A DNA stretch of 41,513 nucleotides from the NCBI RefSeq assembly GCF_026224925.1, contig NZ_JAMFRV010000327.1, positions 1-41,513 on the forward strand. The letters run 5' to 3'. Source of the DNA: Pseudomonas sp. GTDB taxonomy: Bacteria; Pseudomonadota; Gammaproteobacteria; Pseudomonadales; Pseudomonadaceae. Shown one piece after another: positions 1 through 8,460 of this stretch (its first letter is position 1; the number at the start of each line of letters is the position of its first letter). The position numbers were made by a program, and so were the translations under genes. A model generated the notes under the pieces. The model was given only the letters and a program-made list of their open reading frames with translations. It was not told the origin of the DNA and searched no databases.

Positions 1-1499
1 ACAAGAGCAAAAAGTACAGCTGGAATTTCTTGTCCGCACCGCAAAAAAACCTTAACGGCCGCACGCTGCATACCCCTCGGGGCAAGGCGCTTGGCGGTTC
101 CAGCTCGATGAACAGCATGATCTACATTCGCGGACACGCCAGTGACTACGATCGCTGGGCCCAAGCCGGTTGCGTTGGCTGGGACTGGAACAGCGTGTTG
201 CCATACTTCAAAAAATCCGAAAACAACCGCATCGGCCAAGACCCGCGTCTGCACGGCACCGGGGGCGAGTTGTACGTCGATGTTGCCCGCGACCCCAACC
301 CGGTCTCGAGCCTGTTCATCAAAGCGGCAGAACGTGTAGGGCTCAAGCGCAACGACGATTTCAACGGTGATTACCTGGAAGGTTGTGGCATTTACAACCT
401 TACGCAAAAAGATGCCAAACGCCTGTCCAGCTACCGCGCGTTTGTGGCGCCTGTGCTTGATCGCCCCAACCTCACCGTAATCACCGACTGTTCGGTGAAG
501 TCGTTGATACTCGAACAGCGTGTTGCCAAGGGCGTGATCGTTCAGGTGCAAGGCAAGCAACAATCGCTGACGGCGCGCCGCGAGGTGATTCTTTGCGCGG
601 GTTCGTTCGGCAGCCCGCAACTGCTACTGGCCTCCGGGATAGGCCCGGCAAGCGAACTGGAGAAGGCAGGGGTCAAGGTTCAGCACGACCTTCCCGGCGT
701 GGGTAAAAACTTGCAGGATCACCTCGATGGTTTGATCACAGTGCGCTCCAAAAGCCCGCTCACACTGGGGTTTTCCCTCGGTTCACTGCCGAGCATTTTG
801 ATGTCGCCGTTGCGTTATATATTCAACAAAAAGGGTTGGTTGACGACCAATTATGTCGAAGCAGGTGGCTTTGCTCGAACGCCGCTGGCAAGCACCCTAC
901 CCGATGTGCAGATGCACTTTGTACCCGGCTATCGCAGCCACCGCGGACGTCTATTTGAATGGGGTCACGGCTACGCGGTACACACCTGCGTCCTGCGACC
1001 GAAAAGCATCGGCGAACTGCGACTTGAGCGCGGCGGCCAGTTGGTTATCGACTTCAACTTCATGTCCGACCCAGCCGACGCTGCGGTGTTGATCGAGGGT
1101 TTGAAACTGACCCGCCGAATACTCGCGGACAAGCAGTTCGACGCCATTCGTGGCGAAGAGATGCTGCCAGGCAAAGCCGTGCAGACCGATGAGCAATGGA
1201 TGACGTACCTGCGTGAATACGCCGCCACGGTGTTCCATCCGGTGGGCACCTGCAAAATGGGCACCGACGCCATGAGCGTGGTCGACCTGGACCTGAAGGT
1301 GCACGGCGTGCGGGGTTTGCGAGTGGTTGACGCGTCAATCATGCCCACCCTGATCAGCGGCAACACCAATGCCCCCTGCATCATGATCGGTGAAAAAGCG
1401 GCTGATTTGATACTGCATGGCAATAGCACTATTCACGCTGAAACCACACCATCTGTAGGAACCAACTTGTTGGCGAAAGGCTTCACGCGGTCTGCCTGA
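1..1499 (+). CDS. GMC family oxidoreductase (choline/alcohol dehydrogenase-like), 5' partial
   Basis: This is an FAD-dependent glucose-methanol-choline oxidoreductase that probably oxidises an alcohol to an aldehyde. The reading frame is open from base 3, so the start codon and the N-terminal FAD-binding GxGxxG lie outside the window; the TTG at 30 is not a credible start. Visible are the first GMC signature (GKALGGSSSMN), the second (GSFGSPQLLLASGIGP), and the C-terminal domain with FHPVGTCKMG carrying the catalytic His, then the closing DASIMP...SGNTNAP motif. The last ~15 codons are encoded by a REP-like palindrome half (1453-1481), so the original C-terminus was probably slightly different. 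The substrate cannot be inferred; the nearby ABC importer may or may not be linked. Confidence 0.93.
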   Translation, partial: KSKKYSWNFLSAPQKNLNGRTLHTPRGKALGGSSSMNSMIYIRGHASDYDRWAQAGCVGWDWNSVLPYFKKSENNRIGQDPRLHGTGGELYVDVARDPNPVSSLFIKAAERVGLKRNDDFNGDYLEGCGIYNLTQKDAKRLSSYRAFVAPVLDRPNLTVITDCSVKSLILEQRVAKGVIVQVQGKQQSLTARREVILCAGSFGSPQLLLASGIGPASELEKAGVKVQHDLPGVGKNLQDHLDGLITVRSKSPLTLGFSLGSLPSILMSPLRYIFNKKGWLTTNYVEAGGFARTPLASTLPDVQMHFVPGYRSHRGRLFEWGHGYAVHTCVLRPKSIGELRLERGGQLVIDFNFMSDPADAAVLIEGLKLTRRILADKQFDAIRGEEMLPGKAVQTDEQWMTYLREYAATVFHPVGTCKMGTDAMSVVDLDLKVHGVRGLRVVDASIMPTLISGNTNAPCIMIGEKAADLILHGNSTIHAETTPSVGTNLLAKGFTRSA

Positions 1500-1538
1500 T
1501 AAACCGCGCCGCCTGCTTCCCGATATAGGTCCCACAGG
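1453..1538. repeat. REP-like inverted pair overlapping the GMC 3' end
   Basis: A REP-like half (1453-1481, CTGTAGGAACCAACTTG and following) sits inside the GMC coding sequence. An oppositely oriented REP-like half lies at 1511-1538 (ending GGTCCCACAGG). The second half resembles the copy at 4812-4838. The arrangement is that of a Pseudomonas REP doublet. Confidence 0.6.
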
Positions 1539-1564
1539 GATTCAGGTGATACACAGGCGCACTT

Positions 1565-1606
1565 GATCCAGATCTTGATCTTGATCTTGATCTTGATGTA
1601 GATCTT
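1565..1606. repeat. Tandem GATCTT hexamer array
   Basis: Seven consecutive hexamers run from 1565 to 1606; five are exact GATCTT and two are variants (GATCCA, GATGTA). The array lies between GMC and the ABC operon. Read as protein it gives low-complexity peptides, which I regard as spurious. Confidence 0.85.
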
Positions 1607-1666
1607 GGCTCGCAAAAAAAGCAGGCCGAAGGCCTCCATTACATGCCCCGTAAAACCATAGAGGCC

Positions 1667-1941
1667 GAGCGAAGCGAGGGAAGTTGAGCGAAGCGAGACC
1701 CATGGTGGGGCAAGCGTTTTGGCGGGACCTTTTTGGCGTTTGAAAAAGGTTCCTCGCTGTAAGAGCGAAACCATACTTCCAGCAACCAAAAATAATGAAT
1801 ACACAGCCCAAAACCCAACGCCAACACACAACACGCCCTTGACCCTAACCCCTAAACCAGCAGAACCGCAGGGCCTTCATTTTTTGGCGTCTGAAAAAGG
1901 TTCCTCGCTGTAAGAGCGAAACCATAAGACCAGCAACCAAA
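1667..1941. repeat. Duplicated intergenic repeat block
   Basis: A segment of about 60 nt (1731-1790) recurs at 1882-1941 with only a few differences, an offset of 151 bp. It contains GAAAAAGGTTCCTCGCTGTA and AGAGCGAAACCATA. Upstream, GAGCGAAGCGAG occurs twice, at 1667 and 1686. From memory this type of sequence is dispersed in Pseudomonas genomes, but I cannot check that here. The rest of 1500-2160 holds no gene I can support. Confidence 0.75.
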
Positions 1942-2184
1942 AACGCCGGATATACACGCCAACCTCAGCGCCAACCCAACGTGCTTGCACCCCAATCACA
2001 GCCCATTTTTTTCCTCGCTAGCGACGACAAATTTACTAATTTTCCTACCCCCCGACATCAGCCAAGATCAAGCCTGCCACACAGAGGCAAAAGGTCCGTC
2101 AGAGACCGCACGTATTAGTTTTTGGCGCTACGCCCCACTGCCCCGAAATAGTCGAAATAAAAACCATCATTCCGGGAGTGTTAA

Positions 2185-3171
2185 ATGATCAAGTCTTTCG
2201 TATCGCGCTGCATGCGTCCCTTGGCCCTGACCGCAATCGCTGCCGGCATGGCCAGCGCTGCCCAGGCAGGCACGCTCTCCATCGGCCATACCACGTGGGT
2301 CGGTTACGGCACGTTGTACCTGGCCAAGGACCTTGGCTATTTCAAGGACAACGGTTTGACGGTTGAATTGCCAACCATCGAAGAAGCATCCATGTACATG
2401 GCAGCACAAGCGTCGAGCAAGTTGTCGGGCTCGGCCTCCACCCTGGATGAAATCCTCAAGTACCGTCCGCAGTTCTGCTTCAAGGCCGTCGCGGCCCTTG
2501 ATGAAAGCTATGGCGGCGACGGCGTGCTGGTGGGCAAAGACGTCAACAGCCTGCAAGACCTCAAAGGCAAGTCGGTGGCCGTCAACGAGGGTTCGGTATC
2601 GCAGTTCTGGCTCGCCTACCTGCTGAAGAACGCAGGCATGAAGATGAGCGACCTGACCATTCAGAACATGACCGCCGACGATGCAGCCACTGCGTTCATC
2701 GCCGGCCGTGTTCCTGCGGCAGTTACCTGGGAACCGCATCTGTCAGCCGTACGTAACAAGAAACAAGGCAAAGTGCTGGTCGACAGCAGCAGCACACCCG
2801 GCGTAATCGTCGATGTTGTGGCACTCAACTGCGATGTCATCGAGAAACAACCGGATGACGTCAAAGCCTTGGTAGCGGGTCTGTACAAGGCCGTCCAGTA
2901 CACCAAGGACCACCCAAACGAAGCCTACGCGATCATGGCCAAAGGTGTCGGTGGTTATCTGGCTGACCCGGCCGAACTGGCTGCTGCGGCCAAGGGCGTA
3001 CGCTTCTATGACCAGGCGATGAGCGAAAAACTGCTGGGCTCCAACGGCAGCACCGGCGACGCCACCAACGTCATCAAGTTGGCGAATCAAACGGCCACAG
3101 AACTGCAAGGCAAACCGTATAACGTCAGCTATGCAGATCTGATCGACAACCGTTTCATCAGCCCGAAATAG
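2185..3171 (+). CDS. ABC transporter substrate-binding protein, NitT/TauT type
   Basis: This is the periplasmic solute-binding component of a nitrate/sulfonate/taurine-type importer (NMT1/SsuA-like fold). The 328-residue product starts with a Sec signal peptide (basic MIKSFVSR, hydrophobic stretch, likely cleavage after AQA at residue 28). The mature start, with WVGYGTLYLAKDLGYF, is the family's hallmark N-terminal strand and helix. A CGGGAG ribosome-binding site precedes the ATG. It is the first gene of a three-gene operon, 9 nt upstream of the permease gene. The ligand is unknown; this subfamily binds sulfonates, pyrimidine precursors and other small anions, so I do not assign one. Confidence 0.93.
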   Translation: MIKSFVSRCMRPLALTAIAAGMASAAQAGTLSIGHTTWVGYGTLYLAKDLGYFKDNGLTVELPTIEEASMYMAAQASSKLSGSASTLDEILKYRPQFCFKAVAALDESYGGDGVLVGKDVNSLQDLKGKSVAVNEGSVSQFWLAYLLKNAGMKMSDLTIQNMTADDAATAFIAGRVPAAVTWEPHLSAVRNKKQGKVLVDSSSTPGVIVDVVALNCDVIEKQPDDVKALVAGLYKAVQYTKDHPNEAYAIMAKGVGGYLADPAELAAAAKGVRFYDQAMSEKLLGSNGSTGDATNVIKLANQTATELQGKPYNVSYADLIDNRFISPK

Positions 3172-3180
3172 GAGCCGGCT

Positions 3181-3984
3181 ATGTCCAAGCGTAACTCATG
3201 GCTGAACCGTTGCATCACCCCGAAAACCAGCTTGCCGATGCAGGTGATCTGGAGCGCCAGTGCCCTGGCCTGGATTCTGCTCATCGGGCTGTGGGCGGGC
3301 TTGTCCTATGGCGGTCTGGTGGCTGCGATGTTCCTGCCTACTCCCGGGCAAGTACTGGACGCCGCCATTCGTCTCAGCCGTGACGGCACCTTGGGCGTGC
3401 ATGTCTGGGCCAGTCTGGAAGTGGTGATGGTCGGGTTCGTGATCTCTTCGGTGGTCGCGGTCCCGTTGGGCTTGTTGATGGGCAGCTTTCGAGTGGTTCA
3501 AGCGTTTCTCGAGCCGCTGGTCAACTTCATCCGCTACCTGCCCGTCACCTCGTTCGTGCCGCTGTTCATTTTGTGGATTGGCATCGGACTGGAACAACGG
3601 GTATCGGTCATCATTTTCGGGGTGTTTTTCCAGCAAGTGGTGATGATCGCCGACGTGTCGAAGGGTATCTCCAAAGACCTGATCAACGCGTCGTACACCT
3701 TGGGTTCCAGCCGTCGGGATGCGGTGATCCACGTCATCGCCCCGGCTTCGTTGCCCGGCGTGCTGGACACATTGCGGGTCACCATGGGTTGGGCCTGGAC
3801 ATACCTGGTCGTCGCCGAACTGGTGGCCGCATCAAGCGGCCTGGGCTACCTCAGCCTCAAGGCCATGCGTGGCTTTCAGGTCGACGTTATTTTCCTGGCC
3901 ATCGCCGTCATTGGCCTGCTGGGTCTGATCACCGATCAACTCTTTAGATTTCTTCGTTTGAAGGTGGCCGCATGGGCTCAGTAA
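3181..3984 (+). CDS. ABC transporter permease, NitT/TauT type
   Basis: Inner-membrane permease of the importer, 267 aa, with about six hydrophobic segments. The cytoplasmic EAA-like loop that contacts the ATPase is visible near residues 166-190 (NASYTLGSSRRDAV, then IAPASLP), matching the binding-protein-dependent permease (SsuC/TauC) family. An AGGAG-like site (TAGGAGC) precedes the ATG. The 3' end overlaps the ATPase gene by 13 nt, which suggests translational coupling. Confidence 0.93.
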   Translation: MSKRNSWLNRCITPKTSLPMQVIWSASALAWILLIGLWAGLSYGGLVAAMFLPTPGQVLDAAIRLSRDGTLGVHVWASLEVVMVGFVISSVVAVPLGLLMGSFRVVQAFLEPLVNFIRYLPVTSFVPLFILWIGIGLEQRVSVIIFGVFFQQVVMIADVSKGISKDLINASYTLGSSRRDAVIHVIAPASLPGVLDTLRVTMGWAWTYLVVAELVAASSGLGYLSLKAMRGFQVDVIFLAIAVIGLLGLITDQLFRFLRLKVAAWAQ

Positions 3985-4805
3985 ACGCAACTTCCCAAAG
4001 GCTCGCCACCCCCGTCAGCGTGGCGCCAAATGCTCCCCCGCAACTGAAAGTGGACAACGTCAGCTTGCGCTACCAAACCCCGGCTGGCAGTACGTTTACG
4101 GCACTGGAGCAGGTGTCGTTCGAGGTGCCTGACGAGCAGTTCGCGGTATTGGTCGGTCCTTCGGGCTGCGGCAAATCCAGTTTGCTCTACCTCACCGCAG
4201 GCCTTGCCGAACCGACGTCGGGGGAAATCTTCGTCGGCGGCAAACAGGTCGACGGACCCGGAGCCGACCGTGGCATGGTGTTCCAGGGCTACACGCTATT
4301 TCCATGGCTGACCGTACGGCAGAACATCGAGTTCGGACTCAAACGTCGTGGCATGCCATCCAAGGAGCGCAAGGAGGTCGTCGAGTACTACCTCAACGAG
4401 GTCGGCCTGACGCGTTTTGCCGACAACTATTCCAAGCAGTTATCAGGCGGCATGATGCAGCGGGTCGCCATCGCTCGCGCGCTGGCCAACGACCCGAAAA
4501 TACTGCTGATGGATGAGCCTTTCGGTGCGCTGGACAGCCAGACCCGCCTGCAGATGCAACAACTGCTGCTGAAGGTCTGGGAGCACAGCAAGAAGACCGT
4601 CCTGTTCGTGACCCATGACATCGACGAGGCGATCCTGCTGGGTGATCGGATCTTCGTCATGGGCGCCCGTCCGGGACGCATCAAGAAAGTACTGGACGTT
4701 CCCATCGAGCGCCCAAGAAATCTCGACATGGTCATGGACCCGGAATTCATCAGCATGAAGAGGAATATTTTTCATCTGCTGCATGACGGCCCAGAAGAGC
4801 ACTAA
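3972..4805 (+). CDS. ABC transporter ATP-binding protein, NitT/TauT type
   Basis: ATPase that energises the importer, 277 aa. It shows Walker A GPSGCGKSS (~residue 61), the Q-loop (VFQGYTLFPW), signature LSGGMMQR (~157), Walker B ILLMDEPFGALD (~177) and H-loop VTHDIDEA (~212), as in SsuB/TauB-type subunits. The start overlaps the permease stop region. It is the last gene of the operon; REP-like elements follow directly, consistent with the end of the transcription unit. Confidence 0.95.
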   Translation: MGSVNATSQRLATPVSVAPNAPPQLKVDNVSLRYQTPAGSTFTALEQVSFEVPDEQFAVLVGPSGCGKSSLLYLTAGLAEPTSGEIFVGGKQVDGPGADRGMVFQGYTLFPWLTVRQNIEFGLKRRGMPSKERKEVVEYYLNEVGLTRFADNYSKQLSGGMMQRVAIARALANDPKILLMDEPFGALDSQTRLQMQQLLLKVWEHSKKTVLFVTHDIDEAILLGDRIFVMGARPGRIKKVLDVPIERPRNLDMVMDPEFISMKRNIFHLLHDGPEEH

Positions 4806-4811
4806 AGGCTA

Positions 4812-4944
4812 CTGTGGGACCGAATTCATTCGGGAAGCAGGCGGCTCGGTTTATCTGAAATACCGCGTTGTTTGCCTTCCCGAATGAATTAGCTCCCACA
4901 GGTTGAACGCAGACATCCCTGTGGGAGCTAATTCATTCGCGAAG
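4812..4944. repeat. Three REP-like elements (direct, inverted, direct)
   Basis: Related palindrome halves lie at 4812-4838 (+, begins CTGTGGGACCGAATTC), 4874-4902 (inverted, ends AGCTCCCACAGG) and 4918-4944 (+, begins CCTGTGGGAGCTAATTC). Copies 1 and 2 form a REP doublet that could fold into a long hairpin downstream of the ABC operon; copy 3 is an extra singlet. Confidence 0.8.
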
Positions 4945-4980
4945 ACGTCAGTCCGTACAACGTTATTTTCAGAGCAAACC

Positions 4981-5148
4981 CTACCCGGCAATCCGCACCG
5001 CGAGTTTGACCAGACTCAAATCACTGCCCAACGGCGCGCCGTCTTTGTTGATCAGTGGCAGCCCGAGCCACTTTGCACAGGTGTTCAAGCACTGGACCGG
5101 AGTGTCGCCCAGCGGGTATCGGCAAAAGTAGAGCAGATGGCTCTGACC
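4981..5148 (-). pseudogene. Probable 3' gene remnant downstream of the hydroxyacid dehydrogenase
   Basis: Directly after the TGA of the D-2-hydroxyacid dehydrogenase, the same frame stays open for 55 codons to a TAG at 4981-4983. The peptide reads like a real protein C-terminus (for example GDTPVQCLNTCAKWLGLPL and later GSDLSLVKLAVRIAG) and not like random sequence, but it has no start codon or ribosome-binding site of its own. I do not recognise the family. It may be the tail of a gene lost by deletion. Read-through of the upstream stop is formally possible but unsupported. Confidence 0.4.
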
Positions 5149-6189
5149 TCACCCAAACACGCTGCCCCAACGATCCCGAAATACCTCCCAAACCTCTGGG
5201 TTAATCAAGTGTGGAGGGCGCTCACCCCGCATCATCGCCGCTATCTGATTAGCCGACGAGCGCGCGACATTACGCCGACCACCGTGGGTGACCCCTGCCG
5301 TGTGAAAAGTCGCGACAACGTTGGCGAGTGTCATCAATGGGGCGTCTTGACGAGGCGGCTCGACTTCCCAAACATCGAGCCCGGCGCCGCGTAGATGACC
5401 TTCACTCAATGCGTTGTACAGCGCCGCTTCATCATGGATGCCACCACGGGCTGTAGAAATGAATACAGCCCCCGGCTTCATCGCAGCAAACTGCTCAGCG
5501 CCAATCATATGGTAGGTCGAAGTATTCAACGGGCAATGCAGTGATACAAAATCACTCTGTTGAAGCAGCGCTTCCAACGTTGCCGGTTGGGCACCACGCT
5601 CTCGAATCTGTTCGGGGCTGAGCAGCGGATCATACGCCAACACGGTCAGGCCAAATCCTTGCGCGACCCGTGCCGTGCGGGTACCTATTTCGCCCAGCCC
5701 GATCAGGCCGATCGTACCGCCATAGATCTCATCCCCCATCAGCGCTTCACGGGTAAATCCGCTCTCATGACGCAGCTTGTTGTCTGACTCAACGACACGT
5801 TTGACCACGGCCAGCAGCAACGCAAAGGTATGTTCGGCAACCGAATGCGCATTGGCGCCCGCCTGATTGACCACCGCAATCCCTGCCCGACTGCAGGCCT
5901 CGACATCCACCGTGTCGTAACCGGCACCGCCCGAGGAGATGCACAGAAGGTTGGGGCACTGTTCAATCAACTGTGAGTTGACGAACCACGGCGCCGGCAG
6001 CTCATCTTTTGCCGCCGTAACATGGTAGGCATGGGCTGCTCGCAGCGCTGCCAGGGTGCGGTCATCATCGCCACGGCGAGCTAATACATTCAACGCCAGG
6101 TGCGGGTGAGAAGCGACTACCTCGTCAAACACCGGATTGATCCAGAAATCGAGTCGGCAGACCTGCGCCAAATGGGAGTGTGTGTTCAT
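5149..6189 (-). CDS. D-2-hydroxyacid dehydrogenase (NAD(P)-dependent)
   Basis: Probably interconverts a 2-oxoacid and a D-2-hydroxyacid in the cytoplasm (hydroxypyruvate/glyoxylate reductase-like). In the 346-residue product, the Rossmann motif GLIGLGEIG lies at residues 161-169. The catalytic triad is visible as Arg248 (STARGG), Glu277 (DVWEVEPP) and His296 (ATFHTAG). The motif usually reads PH at the last position, and here it is FH. It is the third gene of the operon rraA-like / MFS / this gene, 39 nt after the MFS stop. The context suggests a role in catabolism of an imported hydroxy or oxo acid. Confidence 0.92.
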   Translation of the reverse strand: MNTHSHLAQVCRLDFWINPVFDEVVASHPHLALNVLARRGDDDRTLAALRAAHAYHVTAAKDELPAPWFVNSQLIEQCPNLLCISSGGAGYDTVDVEACSRAGIAVVNQAGANAHSVAEHTFALLLAVVKRVVESDNKLRHESGFTREALMGDEIYGGTIGLIGLGEIGTRTARVAQGFGLTVLAYDPLLSPEQIRERGAQPATLEALLQQSDFVSLHCPLNTSTYHMIGAEQFAAMKPGAVFISTARGGIHDEAALYNALSEGHLRGAGLDVWEVEPPRQDAPLMTLANVVATFHTAGVTHGGRRNVARSSANQIAAMMRGERPPHLINPEVWEVFRDRWGSVFG

Positions 6190-6228
6190 GGAAATTCTCT
6201 CAACAAAGGTTTCAGAAGACGAACACTG

Positions 6229-7596
6229 TCAGGCCTGAACATGGGCAACCGCTGACGGCTTTTGGTCAGCCTCGACGCTGGCGATGGGATGACTCGGTCT
6301 TGGCTCGATCATGGTCAGTACTACGATAAACGTGAGCAGTGAGCAAAGGCCCAAAAAGCCAAACACATAGTCCCAGTTGTAGGTATCCAGCAATAAGCCG
6401 ACCACGAAGGGTGCGAAGGCGCCGCCGAGGGATCCGCCGGTATTTACGATCGACGCCGCAAAAGGCACCTTGTCTTTGGTCGCAAGGCCCATGGGATAAA
6501 CCAGAAAGGTTGAGTAACCGATGTTCAGCAGGATACCGGCCAACAAAAACACTCCAGCCAACAACGCCGGTTCGCTGGGTGAGTTGAGCAGCACATACAT
6601 CATGACGACGGTAGAAAAGGAAGTAATCAGCATGGCCGGCTTGCGTCGCTTGTCGAAAACACGGTCCGATAGCCATCCGCCCAACAGATTGCCAATGATC
6701 GCACCCACCCAAGGCGCGGCCGCCACCATCCCCATTTTCATCACGGAGTAATGCTTCACGGTGATCAAGTAGGTGGGAATCCAAGTCATGATGGCGTAGG
6801 TAATACCGACCAGCAGGAAGTAGCCCAGCGCACATGCCCACACGTTCCACGACCGCAAAATAGTCTTGTTGTCCGCCAGCGGTTGCACATCGCGGCTGCG
6901 GATGAAGGTATCAATCCAGGAGGGCCCTTTTGACTCGGTTGCCCGTTTCGGCCCGGAGGCGCCTGGGGTTTCCTGGATATAGCTCACCTCTTGCTGCGTG
7001 CAATGACGGCTCTGGGAAGGATCGTCCTTAACCAGCCACCACCACAACGCCGCAATAAAGAAGCCCGGTATGGCAAACAGGTAGAACACCTCGCGCCAAC
7101 CATAAAGGCTGACAATCACGGCACACAGCGGTGGCACGAACGCGGGCGCAACCTTGATCGACGACATGAAGATTCCGGTGGCCAAGCCTTTTTCATGGGC
7201 CGGAAACCACCTATTGATGATCGACACAATACCGATGTTGATTGGGCCTTCAGCCGCGCCGAGAACCGCGCGGGCAACTTTCAGCTGCAACACGCTGGAG
7301 GTAAAACCGATGGCCAGTGTGGACAGCGATGTCAAGATCAGCGACCCCGTCAGAAACTTGCGGATGCCGTAGCGACTGAACAGGTAACCCGCAGGAATCT
7401 GCACCACCGCATAAGTGAGGTAGAACAAGCTGGCCAATGCCCCGATGTCGGTATTGGACAGCGCATATTCCTGTTTAATAAAAGGCACCACCACGCCGAT
7501 GTTGGCACGATCGGCCCCGGCCACCATATAGGCCAGGAAGAACAGCGTAGCGACCACCCACCTGAAGCGGCTGGCTGGCTTTGATTGGTCATTCAT
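6229..7596 (-). CDS. MFS transporter, anion:cation symporter (ACS) type
   Basis: Inner-membrane secondary transporter of 455 aa with about 12 hydrophobic segments and a central cytoplasmic loop. The N-terminal ADRANIGVVVPFI and the RYGIRKFLTGSL loop between helices 2 and 3 are typical of the ACS family that imports aldarates, phthalates and similar organic anions. The gene lies 64 nt after the rraA-like gene and 39 nt before the hydroxyacid dehydrogenase gene on the same strand, so the three probably form one uptake-and-catabolism operon. The upstream Shine-Dalgarno is weak (GGTGAAAAC). Confidence 0.92.
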   Translation of the reverse strand: MNDQSKPASRFRWVVATLFFLAYMVAGADRANIGVVVPFIKQEYALSNTDIGALASLFYLTYAVVQIPAGYLFSRYGIRKFLTGSLILTSLSTLAIGFTSSVLQLKVARAVLGAAEGPINIGIVSIINRWFPAHEKGLATGIFMSSIKVAPAFVPPLCAVIVSLYGWREVFYLFAIPGFFIAALWWWLVKDDPSQSRHCTQQEVSYIQETPGASGPKRATESKGPSWIDTFIRSRDVQPLADNKTILRSWNVWACALGYFLLVGITYAIMTWIPTYLITVKHYSVMKMGMVAAAPWVGAIIGNLLGGWLSDRVFDKRRKPAMLITSFSTVVMMYVLLNSPSEPALLAGVFLLAGILLNIGYSTFLVYPMGLATKDKVPFAASIVNTGGSLGGAFAPFVVGLLLDTYNWDYVFGFLGLCSLLTFIVVLTMIEPRPSHPIASVEADQKPSAVAHVQA

Positions 7597-7660
7597 GTTT
7601 TCACCGATGTTATTGAATTTATTTTCGGTAACTTTTTTGCAACTGGATAGGCGTTATGGG

Positions 7661-8326
7661 TCAGTCCAACAGGCCCTTCGCAGCGAGCGCAGATTCCATC
7701 CAGCTTTGCCTGAACTCACCCGTGGCAATCTCTGCCATGACGCGTTGTTCGTGCTCGGCATGCAGCCCGGCAAGCCGAAGAATTTCTTCCGCCTGATCCT
7801 GGGAAAAAGTGACCAGGCCGTCCTCATCACCCACCACAATGTCGCCTGGCGAGATGATCATGCCGCCGATGCTGACCGGGACGTTCACCTCACCGGGGCC
7901 ATCTTTGCGCGGGCCACAATGCACCACGGCACGGGCATACAGCGGAGTATTCTCAAAGGCGACGACATCACGAATTGCGCCATCAACCACGTAACCGACA
8001 CAGCCACGCATATCGGCATAGAGCTTTACCAGCTCGCCGATGACGGCATTATTGGTGTCACCTTGAGCGTCGATGACCAGTACATGACCTGGCTGCAGCA
8101 TGGTCATGGCTTTGTAGACCAGCAGGTTGTCGCCGGGGCGGGTTTTTACGGTAAGCGCGGTGCCCACCAGTTTCCCGGTCTTATTCAACCGTAAAAGGCC
8201 ATGTGCACCAACGTGCCGCCCCATGTTGTCGCTGATATGCGGCGTGACAACGTTAGCGAACGCTTTCACAAGTGAGGCTGCTGCAGGGGCACAGGCGGGA
8301 TTGATTCGAAGACCGGGTAAAGACAT
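7661..8326 (-). CDS. RraA-like protein (4-hydroxy-4-methyl-2-oxoglutarate aldolase family)
   Basis: A 221-residue member of the RraA/HMG-aldolase family. These metal-dependent aldolases or decarboxylases cleave 4-hydroxy-2-oxo acids such as 4-carboxy-4-hydroxy-2-oxoadipate; a subset are RNase E inhibitors. The family's GYVVDGAIRDV motif, with its conserved Asp and Arg, and the later GDIVVGDEDGLV are present. A good CAGGAG site lies 5 nt before the ATG. Grouping with a transporter and a hydroxyacid dehydrogenase favours a catabolic aldolase over the RNase E regulator. It is divergent from a LysR gene 134 nt away. Confidence 0.9.
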   Translation of the reverse strand: MSLPGLRINPACAPAAASLVKAFANVVTPHISDNMGRHVGAHGLLRLNKTGKLVGTALTVKTRPGDNLLVYKAMTMLQPGHVLVIDAQGDTNNAVIGELVKLYADMRGCVGYVVDGAIRDVVAFENTPLYARAVVHCGPRKDGPGEVNVPVSIGGMIISPGDIVVGDEDGLVTFSQDQAEEILRLAGLHAEHEQRVMAEIATGEFRQSWMESALAAKGLLD

Positions 8327-8415
8327 GACGACTCCTGCACCTGAAGATGCTGTTTGTTGTTGTGGCTTGAGCGTGCCCCAAATTATTAGTCCGACGTTTT
8401 AATGAGAGAAAGTGA

Positions 8416-8445
8416 TATTTTACGAACATTGGATATTCTAAAATA
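8416..8445. promoter_or_regulatory. Inverted repeat in the rraA-lysR divergent region (candidate LysR operator)
   Basis: A perfect 7-bp inverted repeat, TATTTTA (8416-8422) and TAAAATA (8439-8445), is separated by 16 nt. It lies 15 nt before the LysR start and about 90 nt upstream of the divergent rraA-like gene. This is a typical place for a LysR regulator to control both directions. Confidence 0.45.
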
Positions 8446-8460
8446 AGATGAATTAAGTCG

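Noticed and set aside
951-1429. Long antisense frames inside the GMC gene
   Set aside because: They are shadows of a clear conserved coding sequence, typical of GC-rich DNA.
1565-1606. CRISPR or satellite array
   Set aside because: Repeat unit is 6 nt with no spacers, so it is a simple tandem repeat.
1433-1834. Minus-strand open frame of 133 codons with KIKIKIKI repeats
   Set aside because: It is translation of the GATCTT hexamer array and repeat block, overlaps the GMC 3' end, and shows no recognisable domain.
4903-5394. Plus-strand open frame of 163 codons
   Set aside because: It runs from a REP element into the antisense of the hydroxyacid dehydrogenase gene and has no ribosome-binding site.
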